64,000 nucleotides of DNA from Agapetus fuscipes (lineage: Eukaryota > Arthropoda > Insecta > Trichoptera > Glossosomatidae). The stretch lies in assembly GCA_951799405.1 (NCBI GenBank), contig OX637332.1:253001-317000 (forward strand). Direction: 5' to 3'. Positions 43,684-52,919 of this stretch are shown in pieces; within the stretch, counting starts at the first letter, position 1, and every line of letters begins with the position of its first letter. The notes below the pieces were generated by a model. The model saw only the letters and a list, made by a program, of their open reading frames with translations. It did no database searches and was not told the DNA's origin. The translations under genes and the position numbers were made by a program.

Positions 43684-43860
43684 AGGGTGATAGCGCAGTT
43701 GGTAGAACGCTTGCATTCCATTCCCACCGAGGGTGCCTAAATGATTTCCCGTTTCGGTGTTTATTTCTAACCCAAAATAAAATACCGGCAAGGTGTACTC
43801 AGCCTTCGCTATAATTGAGAGGTGGCTAAACCTCCGCTTCTGCTGAAGTGGTTGGCAGAA
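43684..43860 (+). mobile_element. SINE family 1, 5' part
   Basis: Head GGGTGATAGCGCAGTTGGTA, then AATGATTTCCCGTTTCGGTG and ACCGGCAAGGTGTACTCAGC. 3' end lost; part of the head is deleted. Confidence 0.75.
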
Positions 43861-44254
43861 AAATTAGATCAGCCCGAATGAGTCATCAGTAGTGTTATCA
43901 AATAGATCACGGGATTTCTCATATGCGCAAAAAGCATCAGCCAAGGACCGGCAGTGATTAACAACACTGCCACCAAATAGGTCGATACATTTATTGCAGT
44001 TTATGTGACCAAATCACCGGCTTACATAATAAGTACCGTTTTAGTAAAATATTTAATAAAACAATTAAGAATAAACGCTCAAAGCAATACCTACTTACGC
44101 CTTATTAATTGTTGAAATCGAGCTGCGAAATTAATTAACGTGAACGAATTCACCGTTAAATATATATATAAGGTGAGCACATTATGTGGGACCTCTATAG
44201 ACATGCATATTGCATAGTGAATGGGATATTATGATACTTGATGGCTTTTATAAA
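43861..44254. other. Unassigned stretch
   Basis: Nothing recognised. Confidence 0.35.
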
Positions 44255-44300
44255 ATTACTAGCAGTACCCGGCGTGTTTCACTACGCCATTTGGGCATGT
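44255..44300 (+). repeat. Start-like motif of a dispersed repeat (ACTAGCAGTACCCGGCGTG)
   Basis: AATTACTAGCAGTACCCGGC and GTTTCACTACGCC resemble the opening of a repeat common in insect genomes. Its usual ending (ATCGGATGAGCGGTTTATGAG, tetranucleotide run, TTTATAGATATAGATGA) is found at 47540-47703, so 44255-47703 may be one element split by later insertions. Confidence 0.4.
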
Positions 44301-44529
44301 GGTATCAATTTTTTTCTACAGATAAAAGAGGAAACAACAGGATCAAAAAAAAAAGTGTGCTAATCGGAATCAAGCTTCACACAATTTATCTCTAGGTTAA
44401 TCTTCACGTTTTCTAAAAAAAAAGGTCTAGGTACAACTGTTAAGCAGCAGAGCCAAGCATAGGGAAAATCGATTGCGGTGCTCCATTTATATTTAAGATA
44501 AAAAAATCGGCTATGTAACGTCACTCATC

Positions 44530-45030
44530 TAATCTATTCTAAGTTGCATGGATATAATTGTTACATTTGGAATTCACATTAAGTGCATGCCCACAAGCAG
44601 ACACGTATAAGTTCACACTTGCACATTCTGCGTGTGAACCTACAACATAAAAACCCAAATCTCAAATGAACATACACCCTGCAACTCTTTGCTGACCTTC
44701 CCTGAAACAGGGGTGACATTGGCAGAGTGAACCATTTTCTATTTATAGTTGGTCAGATGCATATTGACCTATACTAATCTAATCTAATCTAATCTAAGCT
44801 GCAAAGATATATATCATTTAAGATTCATACTAAATGCATTCCCACAAGCAGATATGTATAATTTCGCGCTAACACATGCCGCATGTGGACCTACAATATA
44901 AAAACCCAATCTCAAATGAACATAAGCCTTGCAACTCTTGCCGTCCTTCCCTGAAACAGGGGTGACATTGGCAAAGTGAACCAATTTTTATATTATGGGT
45001 GGTCAGCCGCATAACAACCTATAAGTCAAG
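44530..45030 (-). mobile_element. Two tandem LINE 3' UTR copies, minus orientation
   Basis: The first is 44530-44772 (tail CTATTCTAAGTTGCATGG). The second is 44774-45030 (tail TAATCTAATCTAATCTAATC to CCTATAAGTCAAGGAACG). Confidence 0.85.
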
Positions 45031-45803
45031 GAACGAGAAAAGAATATAAAGAAAAGAATATAAACAATACATTAAATTTTATAATCATACAATTAAAGAA
45101 CTAATCTATAAAATTCACTATACTCTTTGAGCAAAGTGAAGAAATAAATGTATTCCAAACAATCAGGAATATTTTTCAATGTAACCGCACTGTGAAACGT
45201 ATGCAGTTGGGGAAAATGCTTCATACAATATGATGCACTTAAGTGTTTTTTCAACTATCTCCATGAAAGTGTTTAATTTATGTTGAATTTTTGACTCCCT
45301 GTCCTGTCTTTATCCCGGCCAAGTGAATTCACATTTTTTCCCCACATTTAAAATGTGCTCTATCCATTATTTCAATAAGTGAAAGTTTTAGGTAGTGCAC
45401 ACGGAACATTTTCTATTGACAACAAAATTGTAAGTCGCACGGCCGGGTTAGGTAAAAGGCAAACATTTTGTTTATCTTGGTTGCTTTGGACCATTGTCAC
45501 ATAGAAGAAAGACGTTTAACCGCCGAGAAAAACACGATCTTTAAATTTGTGGTGAGTATATAATTTTACAGAAATGCGTTTTTTGAAAAAACAACTATAT
45601 TATGTATATTTTAATTAAAAGTATGTTTCAATAAAAGGTTTTCATAATAATAATATATTTCAATATGGTCTTCTAGTTGTGACCTACGAACTTTTGTTTA
45701 TCGTATTTTTTATAAGTGCGGGATATAAAAGCTTTCTTACATTTCTAAAATTCAACTTGGAATACTTGAATAACATTTTTTAATTTGGAACTTTTGTCTA
45801 GGC
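45031..45803. other. Unassigned stretch
   Basis: No gene. A good donor-like GTG/GTGAGTATATAA at about 45550 stands alone, without an identifiable exon. Confidence 0.35.
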
Positions 45804-46203
45804 CAGGGGTCGGCAACCTTTTGAGTCGGAAGAGCCAAAAATTACAATTTACAAATTTCAAAGTTTTTCCTTGACTTATAGGTTGGTATGAGGCTAACCA
45901 CCCATACTGTAAAAAATGGTTCACTTTGCCAATGTCACCCCTGTTTCAGGGAAGGTCGGCAAGAGTTGCAGGGCTTATGTTCATTGAAGATTGGGTTTTT
46001 ATATTGTAGTTGGGGGGAGGGTGGGGGGTGAAAAGCGAGTACAAGTAGCGGAGAGATCGTTAATCGATTCAGAACGATTTAGTTTTTTTCGATCAGAAGT
46101 ATAATTCTGTGTTTTTTTTATATTTGCGTATGAAGCTAAAGAGCCGTAACTTCACACCCAAAGAGCCGCATGTGGCTGGTGAGCCGCAGGTTGCTTACCC
46201 CTA
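45804..46203. mobile_element. hAT-type MITE interrupted by a LINE 3' UTR
   Basis: Starts CAGGGGTCGGCAACCTTTTG and ends GCCGCAGGTTGCTTACCCCTA, giving inverted ends of about 16 bp with mismatches. The GAGCCGCATGTGGCTGGTGAG block before the end is typical of this hAT group. I could not find a matching 8-bp target duplication. A truncated TTAGA-family 3' UTR sits inside at about 45870-46008. Confidence 0.75.
45870..46008 (+). mobile_element. LINE 3' UTR repeat, 3' truncated, nested in the hAT MITE
   Basis: TTCCTTGACTTATAGGTTGG to GGGTTTTTATATTGTAG. The usual tail is missing, so the end was lost after insertion. Confidence 0.8.
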
Positions 46204-46240
46204 ACCAAACCGATATCGATCCACCATATTTGTAAAAAGT

Positions 46241-46432
46241 CCGGTCTATAGCTTAGTTGGTAGAGTAACTGCATTCCATGCCGAGATCTCGAGTTAGAAT
46301 CCCACTGAAGTTGTCAGAAATTATTTCTCGTTTCAGTGTTTATTTCTAACCCAAAATAAAATACCGGCAAGGCTTACTCAGCCTTCATAAGAAATGAGTG
46401 TCAAGCCACTCAGGAGCTGAATAACATCCATT
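46241..46432 (+). mobile_element. SINE family 1, 5' part
   Basis: Head GGTCTATAGCTTAGTTGGTA and GAGTTAGAATCCCACTG, then the ACCGGCAAGGCTTACTCAGC body. 3' end lost at the minisatellite border. Confidence 0.8.
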
Positions 46433-46454
46433 TCAAGTTAAGTAAAGTGGGTAA

Positions 46455-47235
46455 AGTTAAGTAAAATTTTCCCAACTTTTTTTTTTCCCCATTTTTAGGT
46501 TAGGTTAGGTTTTTCCCGACTTTTGGGGAAAAAAAATTTTCCCCACTTTTGGGGAAATTTTCCCAACTTTTTTTTTTTCCCCATTTTTAGGTTAGGTTAG
46601 GTTTTTCCCGACTTTTGGGGAAAAAATAATTTCCCCACTTTTGGGGAAATTTCCCAACTTTTTTTTTTTTTTCCCATTTTTAGGTTAGGTTAGGTTAGGT
46701 TAGGTTTTTCCCGACTTTTGGGGAAAAAAAAATTCCCCACTTTTGGGGAAATTTCCCAACTTTTTTTTTTTTTCCCATTTTTAGGTTAGGTTAGGTTAGG
46801 TTTTTCCCGACTTTTGGGGAAAAAATAATTTCCCCACTTTTGGGGAAATTTCCCAACTTTTTTTTTTTTTTCCCATTTTTAGGTTAGGTTAGGTTTTTCC
46901 CGACTTTTGGGAAAAAAAAAATTTCCCCACTTTTGGGGAAATTTTCCCAACTTTTTTTTTTTCCCCATTTTTAGGTTAGGTTAGGTTTTTCCCGACTTTT
47001 GGGGAAAAAAAATTTTCCCAACTTTTTTTTTTTTTTCCCAGATTTGAAAGTGGGAACCATGCGCAGGGGGATAAGTGGGAACAATGCGCAGGGGGAAATT
47101 TCCCAACTTTTTTTTTTTTTCCCATTTTTAGGTTAGGTTAGGTTAGGTTAGGTTTTTCCCGACTTTTGGGGAAAAAAAAAATTCCCCACTTTTGGGGAAG
47201 TTTCCCAACTTTTTTTTTTTTTTCCCATTTTTAGG
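46455..47235 (+). repeat. Minisatellite with TTAGG blocks
   Basis: Seven or more units of about 100-125 bp. Each has a T run, CCCATTTTTAGG, (TTAGG)2-4, TTTTTCCCGACTTTTGGGGA and CCCCACTTTTGGGGAAA. The number of TTAGG copies and the length of the T run differ between units. One unit is interrupted at about 47041-47095 by two copies of GTGGGAACMATGCGCAGGGGG-like sequence. TTAGG is the common insect telomere repeat, but here it is only a part of a longer unit. Confidence 0.9.
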
Positions 47236-47257
47236 CGTATTTAGTAAAAGTTACTGG

Positions 47258-47402
47258 GTTGTTCATTTTAGATTTGGATTTTAAATTATGAGTGGGTACA
47301 CATGCAGCATTTGTAAGCGTGAACTTACATGTGTCTACTTGTGAGCATGCATTTTATATGAATCTTTAATGTAAATGTATATTTGCAACTAAGATTATGT
47401 AT
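47258..47402 (+). mobile_element. LINE 3' UTR repeat, 5' truncated
   Basis: TTCATTTTAGATTTGGATTT to TATTTGCAACTAAGATTATG. Confidence 0.75.
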
Positions 47403-47539
47403 TGTAGTTGAATATAATGGTCTTCTTCTATTGGGTGGTTTCAAAATTTACCGACCTCGTTGCTGAAATATCGAGAATTGAGAACCACTGTTTATTTGAT
47501 CACCATCAAACTTCACAGGATTCGTTCTAAGAATATGTT

Positions 47540-47703
47540 ACATGTTTCCTGAAAATTTCGTCAAAATCGGATGAGCGGTTTATGAGTCTATAGGGGACAT
47601 ACATACATACATACATACATACATACATACATACATACATACATACATACATACATACATACATACATACATACACACATCCTTCTTTATAGATATAGAT
47701 GAT
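47540..47703 (+). repeat. End of a dispersed repeat with (CATA)n
   Basis: CGTCAAAATCGGATGAGCGG, TTATGAGTCTATAGGGGAC, about 20 CATA units (47597-47677), then CTTCTTTATAGATATAGATG. A common repeat ending in insects. The minus ORF made of VCMY repeats is an artefact of the tetranucleotide run. Confidence 0.75.
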
Positions 47704-47972
47704 GGTCCCAGGGGAAACTCCCAAATTGATATTATACTACAGTGGCCATGTTCCACTTCAATTACTGAAATATTACAGGGATATCTAATTAAATAGAATC
47801 AGTAGGTATTTCATTTCGATAGATATCAACCTTTTGTTAGAATTTTTTCTTGTTCATCTCAACAAAACTACTTAAAAAATGTTCAGTAACAAAGAAGGTG
47901 ATTATTGTTAGGTTTAGGTTGGAATTTCGGTCGTTTGACATATTTACAATAATAATAACTACACAGTTTAAA

Positions 47973-48023
47973 TGTATTAATCGGATATTAGACGAACTAA
48001 TATTCGTCTAATATCCGATTAAT
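47973..48023. repeat. Perfect short palindrome
   Basis: ATTAATCGGATATTAGACGAA and its reverse complement TTCGTCTAATATCCGATTAAT flank a short CTAATA-like loop. It could be a small fold-back element or a cruciform. Confidence 0.75.
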
Positions 48024-48042
48024 AAATTTTAAGTGGAAGTAG

Positions 48043-48400
48043 TTATCTAATCTAATCTAATCTAAGCTGCAAAGATATATATCATTTAAGATTTATATTA
48101 AATGCATTCCCACAAGCAGATATGTATAATTTCGTATAAAAATAACAATATATACATTGACATAAAAAACTAAATCACAAAACCAATTTTACTTTAACAA
48201 ACCCCAGCCGCCAACATCACAGATCAACCGCCATTTCTTTCTATCCTTACATACTTCTTTCATTTCCTCCAGAGTTATTATTATTGTAAATAAGGTGATT
48301 AATAATAGAAATTTATTTTAAGTGATATGCAAGGAGTGTACGAAATGGAGGCATCTGGCCACCCCTAGCGGAACGACGACTGAATTACAGCTGACAGATG
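48043..48400. mobile_element. LINE fragments, two orientations
   Basis: Minus piece 48043-48250: tail TAATCTAATCTAATCTAAGC, then CGCCAACATCACAGATCAACC, antisense of the ORF end. Plus piece about 48315-48395: TGCAAGGAGTGTACGAAATG and GGCCACCCCTAGCGGAACG from the GTTACA family. Confidence 0.7.
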
Positions 48401-49242
48401 GAGCATGTTGGATCTTGTCTGCACCCAAAACAAAGACTCCATCCTCCTGATAACTCTTTCTTCCACAAATATTGTACTTACATGCTGATCTCTCGAATCT
48501 CTCAATAGAATGGTTCTCAGCAGAATACCTACGCAAGTATATTTTCTGGAAAAGTTTTAGAAGTTTGCATATTCTCAAAGGAGAAAGAATTTTTCATGAT
48601 CTTGGAAACCAATATTATGAAAAATTATTTCTCTGAGAAGATGCAAGATTTGTTCTAAGGGATCCTTGGGGAGTTTATCCGAATAGATGGACCAGGAACA
48701 CACAGATCCACGAACACGGGCTCAAGAGTAAGGCGTTAGTTGCCCCGAGCCATTATCATGATCGTGCTTTGTTAGGGAAGAGGTTTAATTTGATCTATAT
48801 TCCAATTTGATTGAAGGACAGAAACTGCACGAGGTTTTGTAGACAAGACAGCGCAGATTGGTGACTCGTGTACCGACTGCAGGGAACAGGGCGTCTAGAT
48901 GCTCACACAACCCAGCCGAGTTCTGAGAATCATACTTTCATATCGGAGTACGTGATTCAGATGCAAATGGAAATCGTTGTTTGAGTGATTAATAATTCCC
49001 ATTGCGGTGTTGGCTCGTCACTAGGCTGGGATTGCGTTGACTCGAGAATTCGCCCCTAAGGGCGGAGTTGTTCCCTCCTGCGCTCGCACATTTATTTTTT
49101 CCGATATTTCATCAACAGAGAGCATTCCGCACTTGTGCACGCACGAATCCCTCGCCGAGTTCGGGTTTGTTAGAGCCGGGGGACTATTATTGATTTATTT
49201 AGTTAGTGTTCATTCACCGAGCAGGATAAAGACCGCACTCAC
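48401..49242. other. Intron-side DNA of DIP2 or unassigned
   Basis: A minus ORF (48578-48318) with YNICGRKSYQEDGVFVLGAD is protein-like, but I recognise no family. Otherwise nothing. The stretch lies directly downstream of DIP2 exon 1 and is probably intronic. Confidence 0.35.
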
Positions 49243-49327
49243 CTTCTGACAGCTCCAACTCCAGCTCAGCCAATTTCTCCCTGATCTCTTCGGGAAGGTT
49301 GGTTAAGTCTATACTTAATTCGGCCAT
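49243..49327 (-). CDS. DIP2: DIP2 homologue, first coding exon
   Basis: ATG at 49327-49325 opens 28 codons plus one base: MAELSIDLTNLPEEIREKL, then AELELELSE, followed by the donor G/GTGAGTGCGG (exon end 49243). LP.E.RE.LAELELELSEG is the start of the DMAP1-binding domain that begins all DIP2 proteins. The next exon should start with (G)DITQKGYEKKR, and I did not find it in the window. DIP2 is a large protein of about 1,500-1,800 residues with two adenylate-forming (acyl-CoA-synthetase-like) domains, linked to neural development and to diacylglycerol balance in animals. Only this exon is visible; the gene runs left. The plus ORF 49299-49841 is antisense to it and is rejected. Confidence 0.9.
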
Positions 49328-49560
49328 TCTATACACAGATTCGAAGCCCGGCTCAAACCGAAATACGCTACTTCATTCTCGAACTATGAACACAAGAAGC
49401 CATCTTGAATCGCAAACACTTCACCGCAAACCCGATCTATCGAAAACTGCGAAAACACAGAGAGAGACACAGCGAGAGCGCCGCGGGGTGGCCAGCGCGC
49501 CAAGCTTTCCCTATAGGGAATATTCCCCACAAAACACAATACCTAGCACACGGTTGCGAG
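49328..49560 (-). promoter_or_regulatory. DIP2 5' leader and promoter region
   Basis: GC rises here against AT-rich surroundings. GAGA-like CT repeats on the minus strand (CTCTCGCTGTGTCTCTCTCT, 49459-49479) and GGCGCGCTGGCCACC upstream of the leader suggest a promoter. CAAGATGGC at about 49397-49406 on the minus strand is a YY1/Pho-like sequence that also forms the start of a short upstream ORF. The transcription start cannot be fixed. Confidence 0.5.
49368..49403 (-). CDS. Upstream ORF in the DIP2 leader (11 aa)
   Basis: ATG at 49403 in strong context (CAAGATGG) reads MASCVHSSRMK and stops with TAG at 49370-49368, 40 bases before the DIP2 ATG. If the transcript includes it, it would reduce or gate DIP2 translation. 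The same ATG is part of a YY1/Pho-like site, so it may instead mark a promoter element. Confidence 0.4.
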   Translation of the reverse strand: MASCVHSSRMK

Positions 49561-50984
49561 GTGAAGGAATATTACTTTATAAAGATTCATATTTTATGTA
49601 TGATATTATTTTTATGAAAATCAAAACAAAGAAGCTGCCAGCTGTTGTTATCGTATTATCACAAGTATTATGTTTTGTTTTTGTAGAATTAGAATTTCTT
49701 TACTATGAAAAAAGAAAAGTTGAAAAAACGCAATGCATAATGCACAAATTGAAAGACGTAAGTAAAGATAAAAAGGAATGCTGGCTGTTTTATATAACAT
49801 CGAGAACTCCAGCTTACTCGAAGTATTTATTTCAGTACTGACATTTTTATAAGGAGTGAAAGCATTTAAAGATAGGCTCTGTTCTATTGACTAATGCTCT
49901 GTTCCGAGGAAAAGTACCTAAACAAAACTAAAAGAAGCAGTTATTTTTTAATTTGTCTTTACCATGGAGATGGTCTTTAGGTACACTAAGGTTGATAATG
50001 GATTTTTTCCCTGGTGACAATAAGGTTCTTAGCAACCACAACAAAACATTACTTTGTCTTTCTCTAGCAACCCGGCCTAGTGACGTTTCAGTTTTTTTGT
50101 TTGTATAATGTTTCCAGACTTTTATTATTGGACTTGGATGGATGAGATAGCACCTTGATATATTACTTATTTTGAAATTGAAAGTTAATTTTTTTTGTCG
50201 ATTCGAGATGCTTTGAATTTTATTTTTCAACATACATATTATGTGCATGCTCCTCGGAAACAAAATACCATATCAATTTTCTTAAACTGCACTTTTTGCC
50301 TTCAACGCTCGCAGCCACTAGTCTGAATGCAGCAATACTTGTTGAAGTCAGGGGTCAACATCTGTAGGGCTCCATGTAAAGCGCTTATGGACATCACGAA
50401 ACGGCTAACTCATTTCTCAAATAGCCAAATTATGAAACTCAATACATGATAGAAGGTGTTTGCGGACTTCCAACTAAACACTTGGCCTGCACCTCAGCTC
50501 TCTACAAACCAGACATAACATTCTCAATTATGTAGGTACTTATGAAAAATACATATCAAATTAATTTCGAATTTTAACAAATAAATGTTTTCAAACTAGA
50601 AATAATAAATTATTTTAAAGTCCATCTCAAAGCAATTCCTTAAAAAAAATGATAACAATTTTACTAAAGTATATATTTTCAGATTTATGATATGGAAAAC
50701 AGCATATGAATATTTAAGAAGTTACAACTAGTTTCATAAGTAAAGCTGAATATCTAAAATAGAAGCAATACCTCACTCTTACATCAAATCTTCCAAACTA
50801 AGAAAATTATTGTCAGCAAAAAGATATTGTTAAAAAAAACTGAACATCAAACATGGAATGTGTGCATGTGCCATAAGTGAAAACTAGAACATGCTTGTAA
50901 AAGATGCAATGTTTGCATAAACTTGGGAAAAAGTAGACATCAACTAAATATTTTCTGTGATTCAGAAACCTCAAACAAAACAAT
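49561..50984. other. Unassigned stretch upstream of DIP2
   Basis: Short ORFs on both strands without motifs, AT-rich. Confidence 0.4.
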
Positions 50985-51004
50985 GCAATCTATGAAGATA
51001 TAAT

Positions 51005-51010
51005 TTTATT
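51005..51010 (-). terminator. Polyadenylation signal AATAAA
   Basis: AATAAA on the minus strand, 15 bases downstream of the stop of the possible terminal exon. Confidence 0.45.
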
Positions 51011-51025
51011 AGGAACACCTGGCAC

Positions 51026-51111
51026 TCAGCACATGCAGTTGGATGCATCGGTGTCAGCAGCCATTAGAGAATCGGAGACTGCTTCGTATTTCCATTCTTC
51101 AGATAAGGATT
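51026..51111 (-). CDS. Possible terminal exon of an unrecognised gene
   Basis: A good acceptor (TTTAAATTTTTGTAACAG, ending 51112) is followed by two bases and 27 codons: SLSEEWKYEAVSDSLMAADT, then DASNCMC and TGA (51028-51026). AATAAA lies 15 bases after the stop (minus strand, 51010-51005), a typical 3' end. The acidic helix-like composition and the final C-x-C look like a real protein end. C-x-C is used for lipid attachment in some GTPases, but I cannot name the family. Upstream exons are not established; the exon-like piece at 51230 is one option. Confidence 0.45.
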
Positions 51112-51188
51112 CTGTTACAAAAATTTAAAGCTCGGAAAAATTCAAATGAAATGAAGAGAGTGAATAGGAAAAGCTGATGCAGGTTGCT

Positions 51189-51230
51189 TTAGTAGGGAGC
51201 TGTTGTTGACACCTCCACCTCTTCTTGTGG
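51189..51230 (-). other. Exon-like piece (13 codons and stop, or micro-exon)
   Basis: The acceptor CTGCAATTTCAG is followed by a frame PQEEVEVSTTAPY and TAA. Alternatively a 12- or 18-base micro-exon ending at GAG/GTGGAG or GAG/GTGTCA would join in phase to the exon at 51111 (giving TRR-ESLSEEW or TRRGGESLSEEW). Both readings are speculative. Confidence 0.25.
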
Positions 51231-51555
51231 CTGAAATTGCAGCTGCCGAATAAAACACATGTTACAAATCAAGTTATCTAGAAACAAAAATAAAAGACAT
51301 CTTCTGGAAAAATATAGTGAGTACTACAGATACTTTTTGTTGTTGTTTTATTTATAAAATGGTGGAAAAAATACATTTTATATCATAACGTTAACAAATC
51401 ACATTTCCTATATAGGACGATTACTTATCATCTAACCTAAGCAGTCCTTGGGTTTAGTTATACCTGAACTGAATGGCAAATCAGAGGACAGCGCACTTGG
51501 CTAAGATGGTGTGGCGTTCTATAACAGTTCAATAAATCATATTAATACTTTGTGA

Positions 51556-51740
51556 GTAATACTACGCCTACACACAACTACTCTGCACTATTCCCTACTA
51601 TTCATACAGAGCTGTGGAATGCCTCCATCCACACAATACTTCCTTTCATTAGCGTATTCCGGAGAACCCAAATTAATAAATTAAAACTATTAATACAATA
51701 TTACTTTTTTATTTACTCTACGTATGAACTTTCCTGAAAT
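51556..51740 (+). pseudogene. Possible LINE RT C-terminus
   Basis: The plus frame contains TELWNASIHTILPFISVFRR, then TQINKLKLLIQYYF and a stop at about 51735. LWN..........FR..IN.L...L resembles LINE ends, but weakly. Confidence 0.25.
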
Positions 51741-52320
51741 AGATTCTAAATTTTCTATGAAAATGAGATAGCAAATCTGTACATTTTCATGTAAAATTTA
51801 CAATGTTCCCTCCCTGTCCGCCTTAGTAAAAGTTCATACTTCTATCCTGCTCGTTCCTTATAAACCAACTACGCGTTATACTTATAGGATTTCCCTCAGA
51901 AATAACACTATACTTCGTTTACAACTCACAGGTTTCTGTTGAACAAAATATTATAGCAGGGATGAGCCCTCGGATTATCAATCTAAAAATTATTCCTTAT
52001 GTTATAAATATAAAATAAATGTGCTCCTCCAGACAAGGGCGAGGAATAAGTATTACGCTTTTCCTAGTGTACATACAATGTTTGCTATCAAAAGAATAAT
52101 AAATATCTAATATTAATTGAAAATAATTAAAAATATATACTTAGTAACTGTTATATTATCGTGGGAATGGAGTTCTAGTCGAATTCCCATTCAAAATATA
52201 TAAATGACAGAGTCTTATTGAAAAAGCATAATAATCTTAATCCAAACGTAATCATGGATGTCTAATGAAACAGGAAGTGATGTAAAAATAAGTTTTTGCC
52301 ATAAGCTCATGGATTATAAA
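51741..52320. other. Unassigned AT-rich stretch
   Basis: Nothing recognised. Confidence 0.4.
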
Positions 52321-52322
52321 TA

Positions 52323-52919
52323 GTGTATTTGCAATAGTGAGGAATATGATAAAAAGTATATTATTTTTATAGATTTCGAAAAATCAAATAATAATATGTT
52401 GATTTGAAGCCGAAAATATTTTTTTTCGATTTTATATTTAAAAAAGAAAATATAGAAATTTGGACAAGTTTTTAAACGGATATGAGATCTGCTTTTTCTA
52501 TTTCCGGTGCTGTGACGTCATATGTTGACGTCACTTTCTTTTATTGACATTCCATACTCTGTTGACATGTGTTGTTGACAACAGAAACAAATGAAAACAT
52601 CAGAAACAAATGAAATGTTTTTAAAGAAACACACAAACTTCTTGAAAAAACAACAGCCTCAACGGTGTAAACATGAAAAAGCGCTGTTTGAATGACATGA
52701 ATGTGAGGACTGTCAGTTGATACGGCGATGTTTACAACACCGTGACGTCACGCGAGAAAATTTCATCTAGTAGCGTTTTGGCGCAAAAATTCAAAAATCA
52801 ATTTCAAAATGCTTATAACTTTGCTAAAAATACAACTAAAATTAAAATTCAAGAAGTTTTGGGCTAATAAAGCATAAACGAATTTAAATCACAAAAAAAA
52901 GAAAAATGTGAAAATACCC
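52323..52919. mobile_element. 597-bp TA-flanked element with CRE palindromes, copy 2
   Basis: Full-length match to 32185-32780 with scattered substitutions; the first bases read GTGTATTT instead of GGGTATTT. TA on both sides. The TGACGTCATATGTTGACGTC pair and the third TGACGTCA are all conserved. Confidence 0.85.

Noticed and set aside
45540..45560. Donor-like GTGAGTATATAA
   Set aside because: No exon body or open frame could be tied to it.
46455..47235. TTAGG blocks as a chromosome end
   Set aside because: Only 2-4 copies per unit inside a longer minisatellite, with genes and repeats on both sides.
47527..47724. ORF with repeated VCMY
   Set aside because: Translation of the (CATA)n microsatellite.
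49299..49841. 180-aa plus-strand ORF, the longest after the transposase
   Set aside because: It is antisense to DIP2 exon 1 and its leader, has no motif and crosses AT-rich non-coding DNA.
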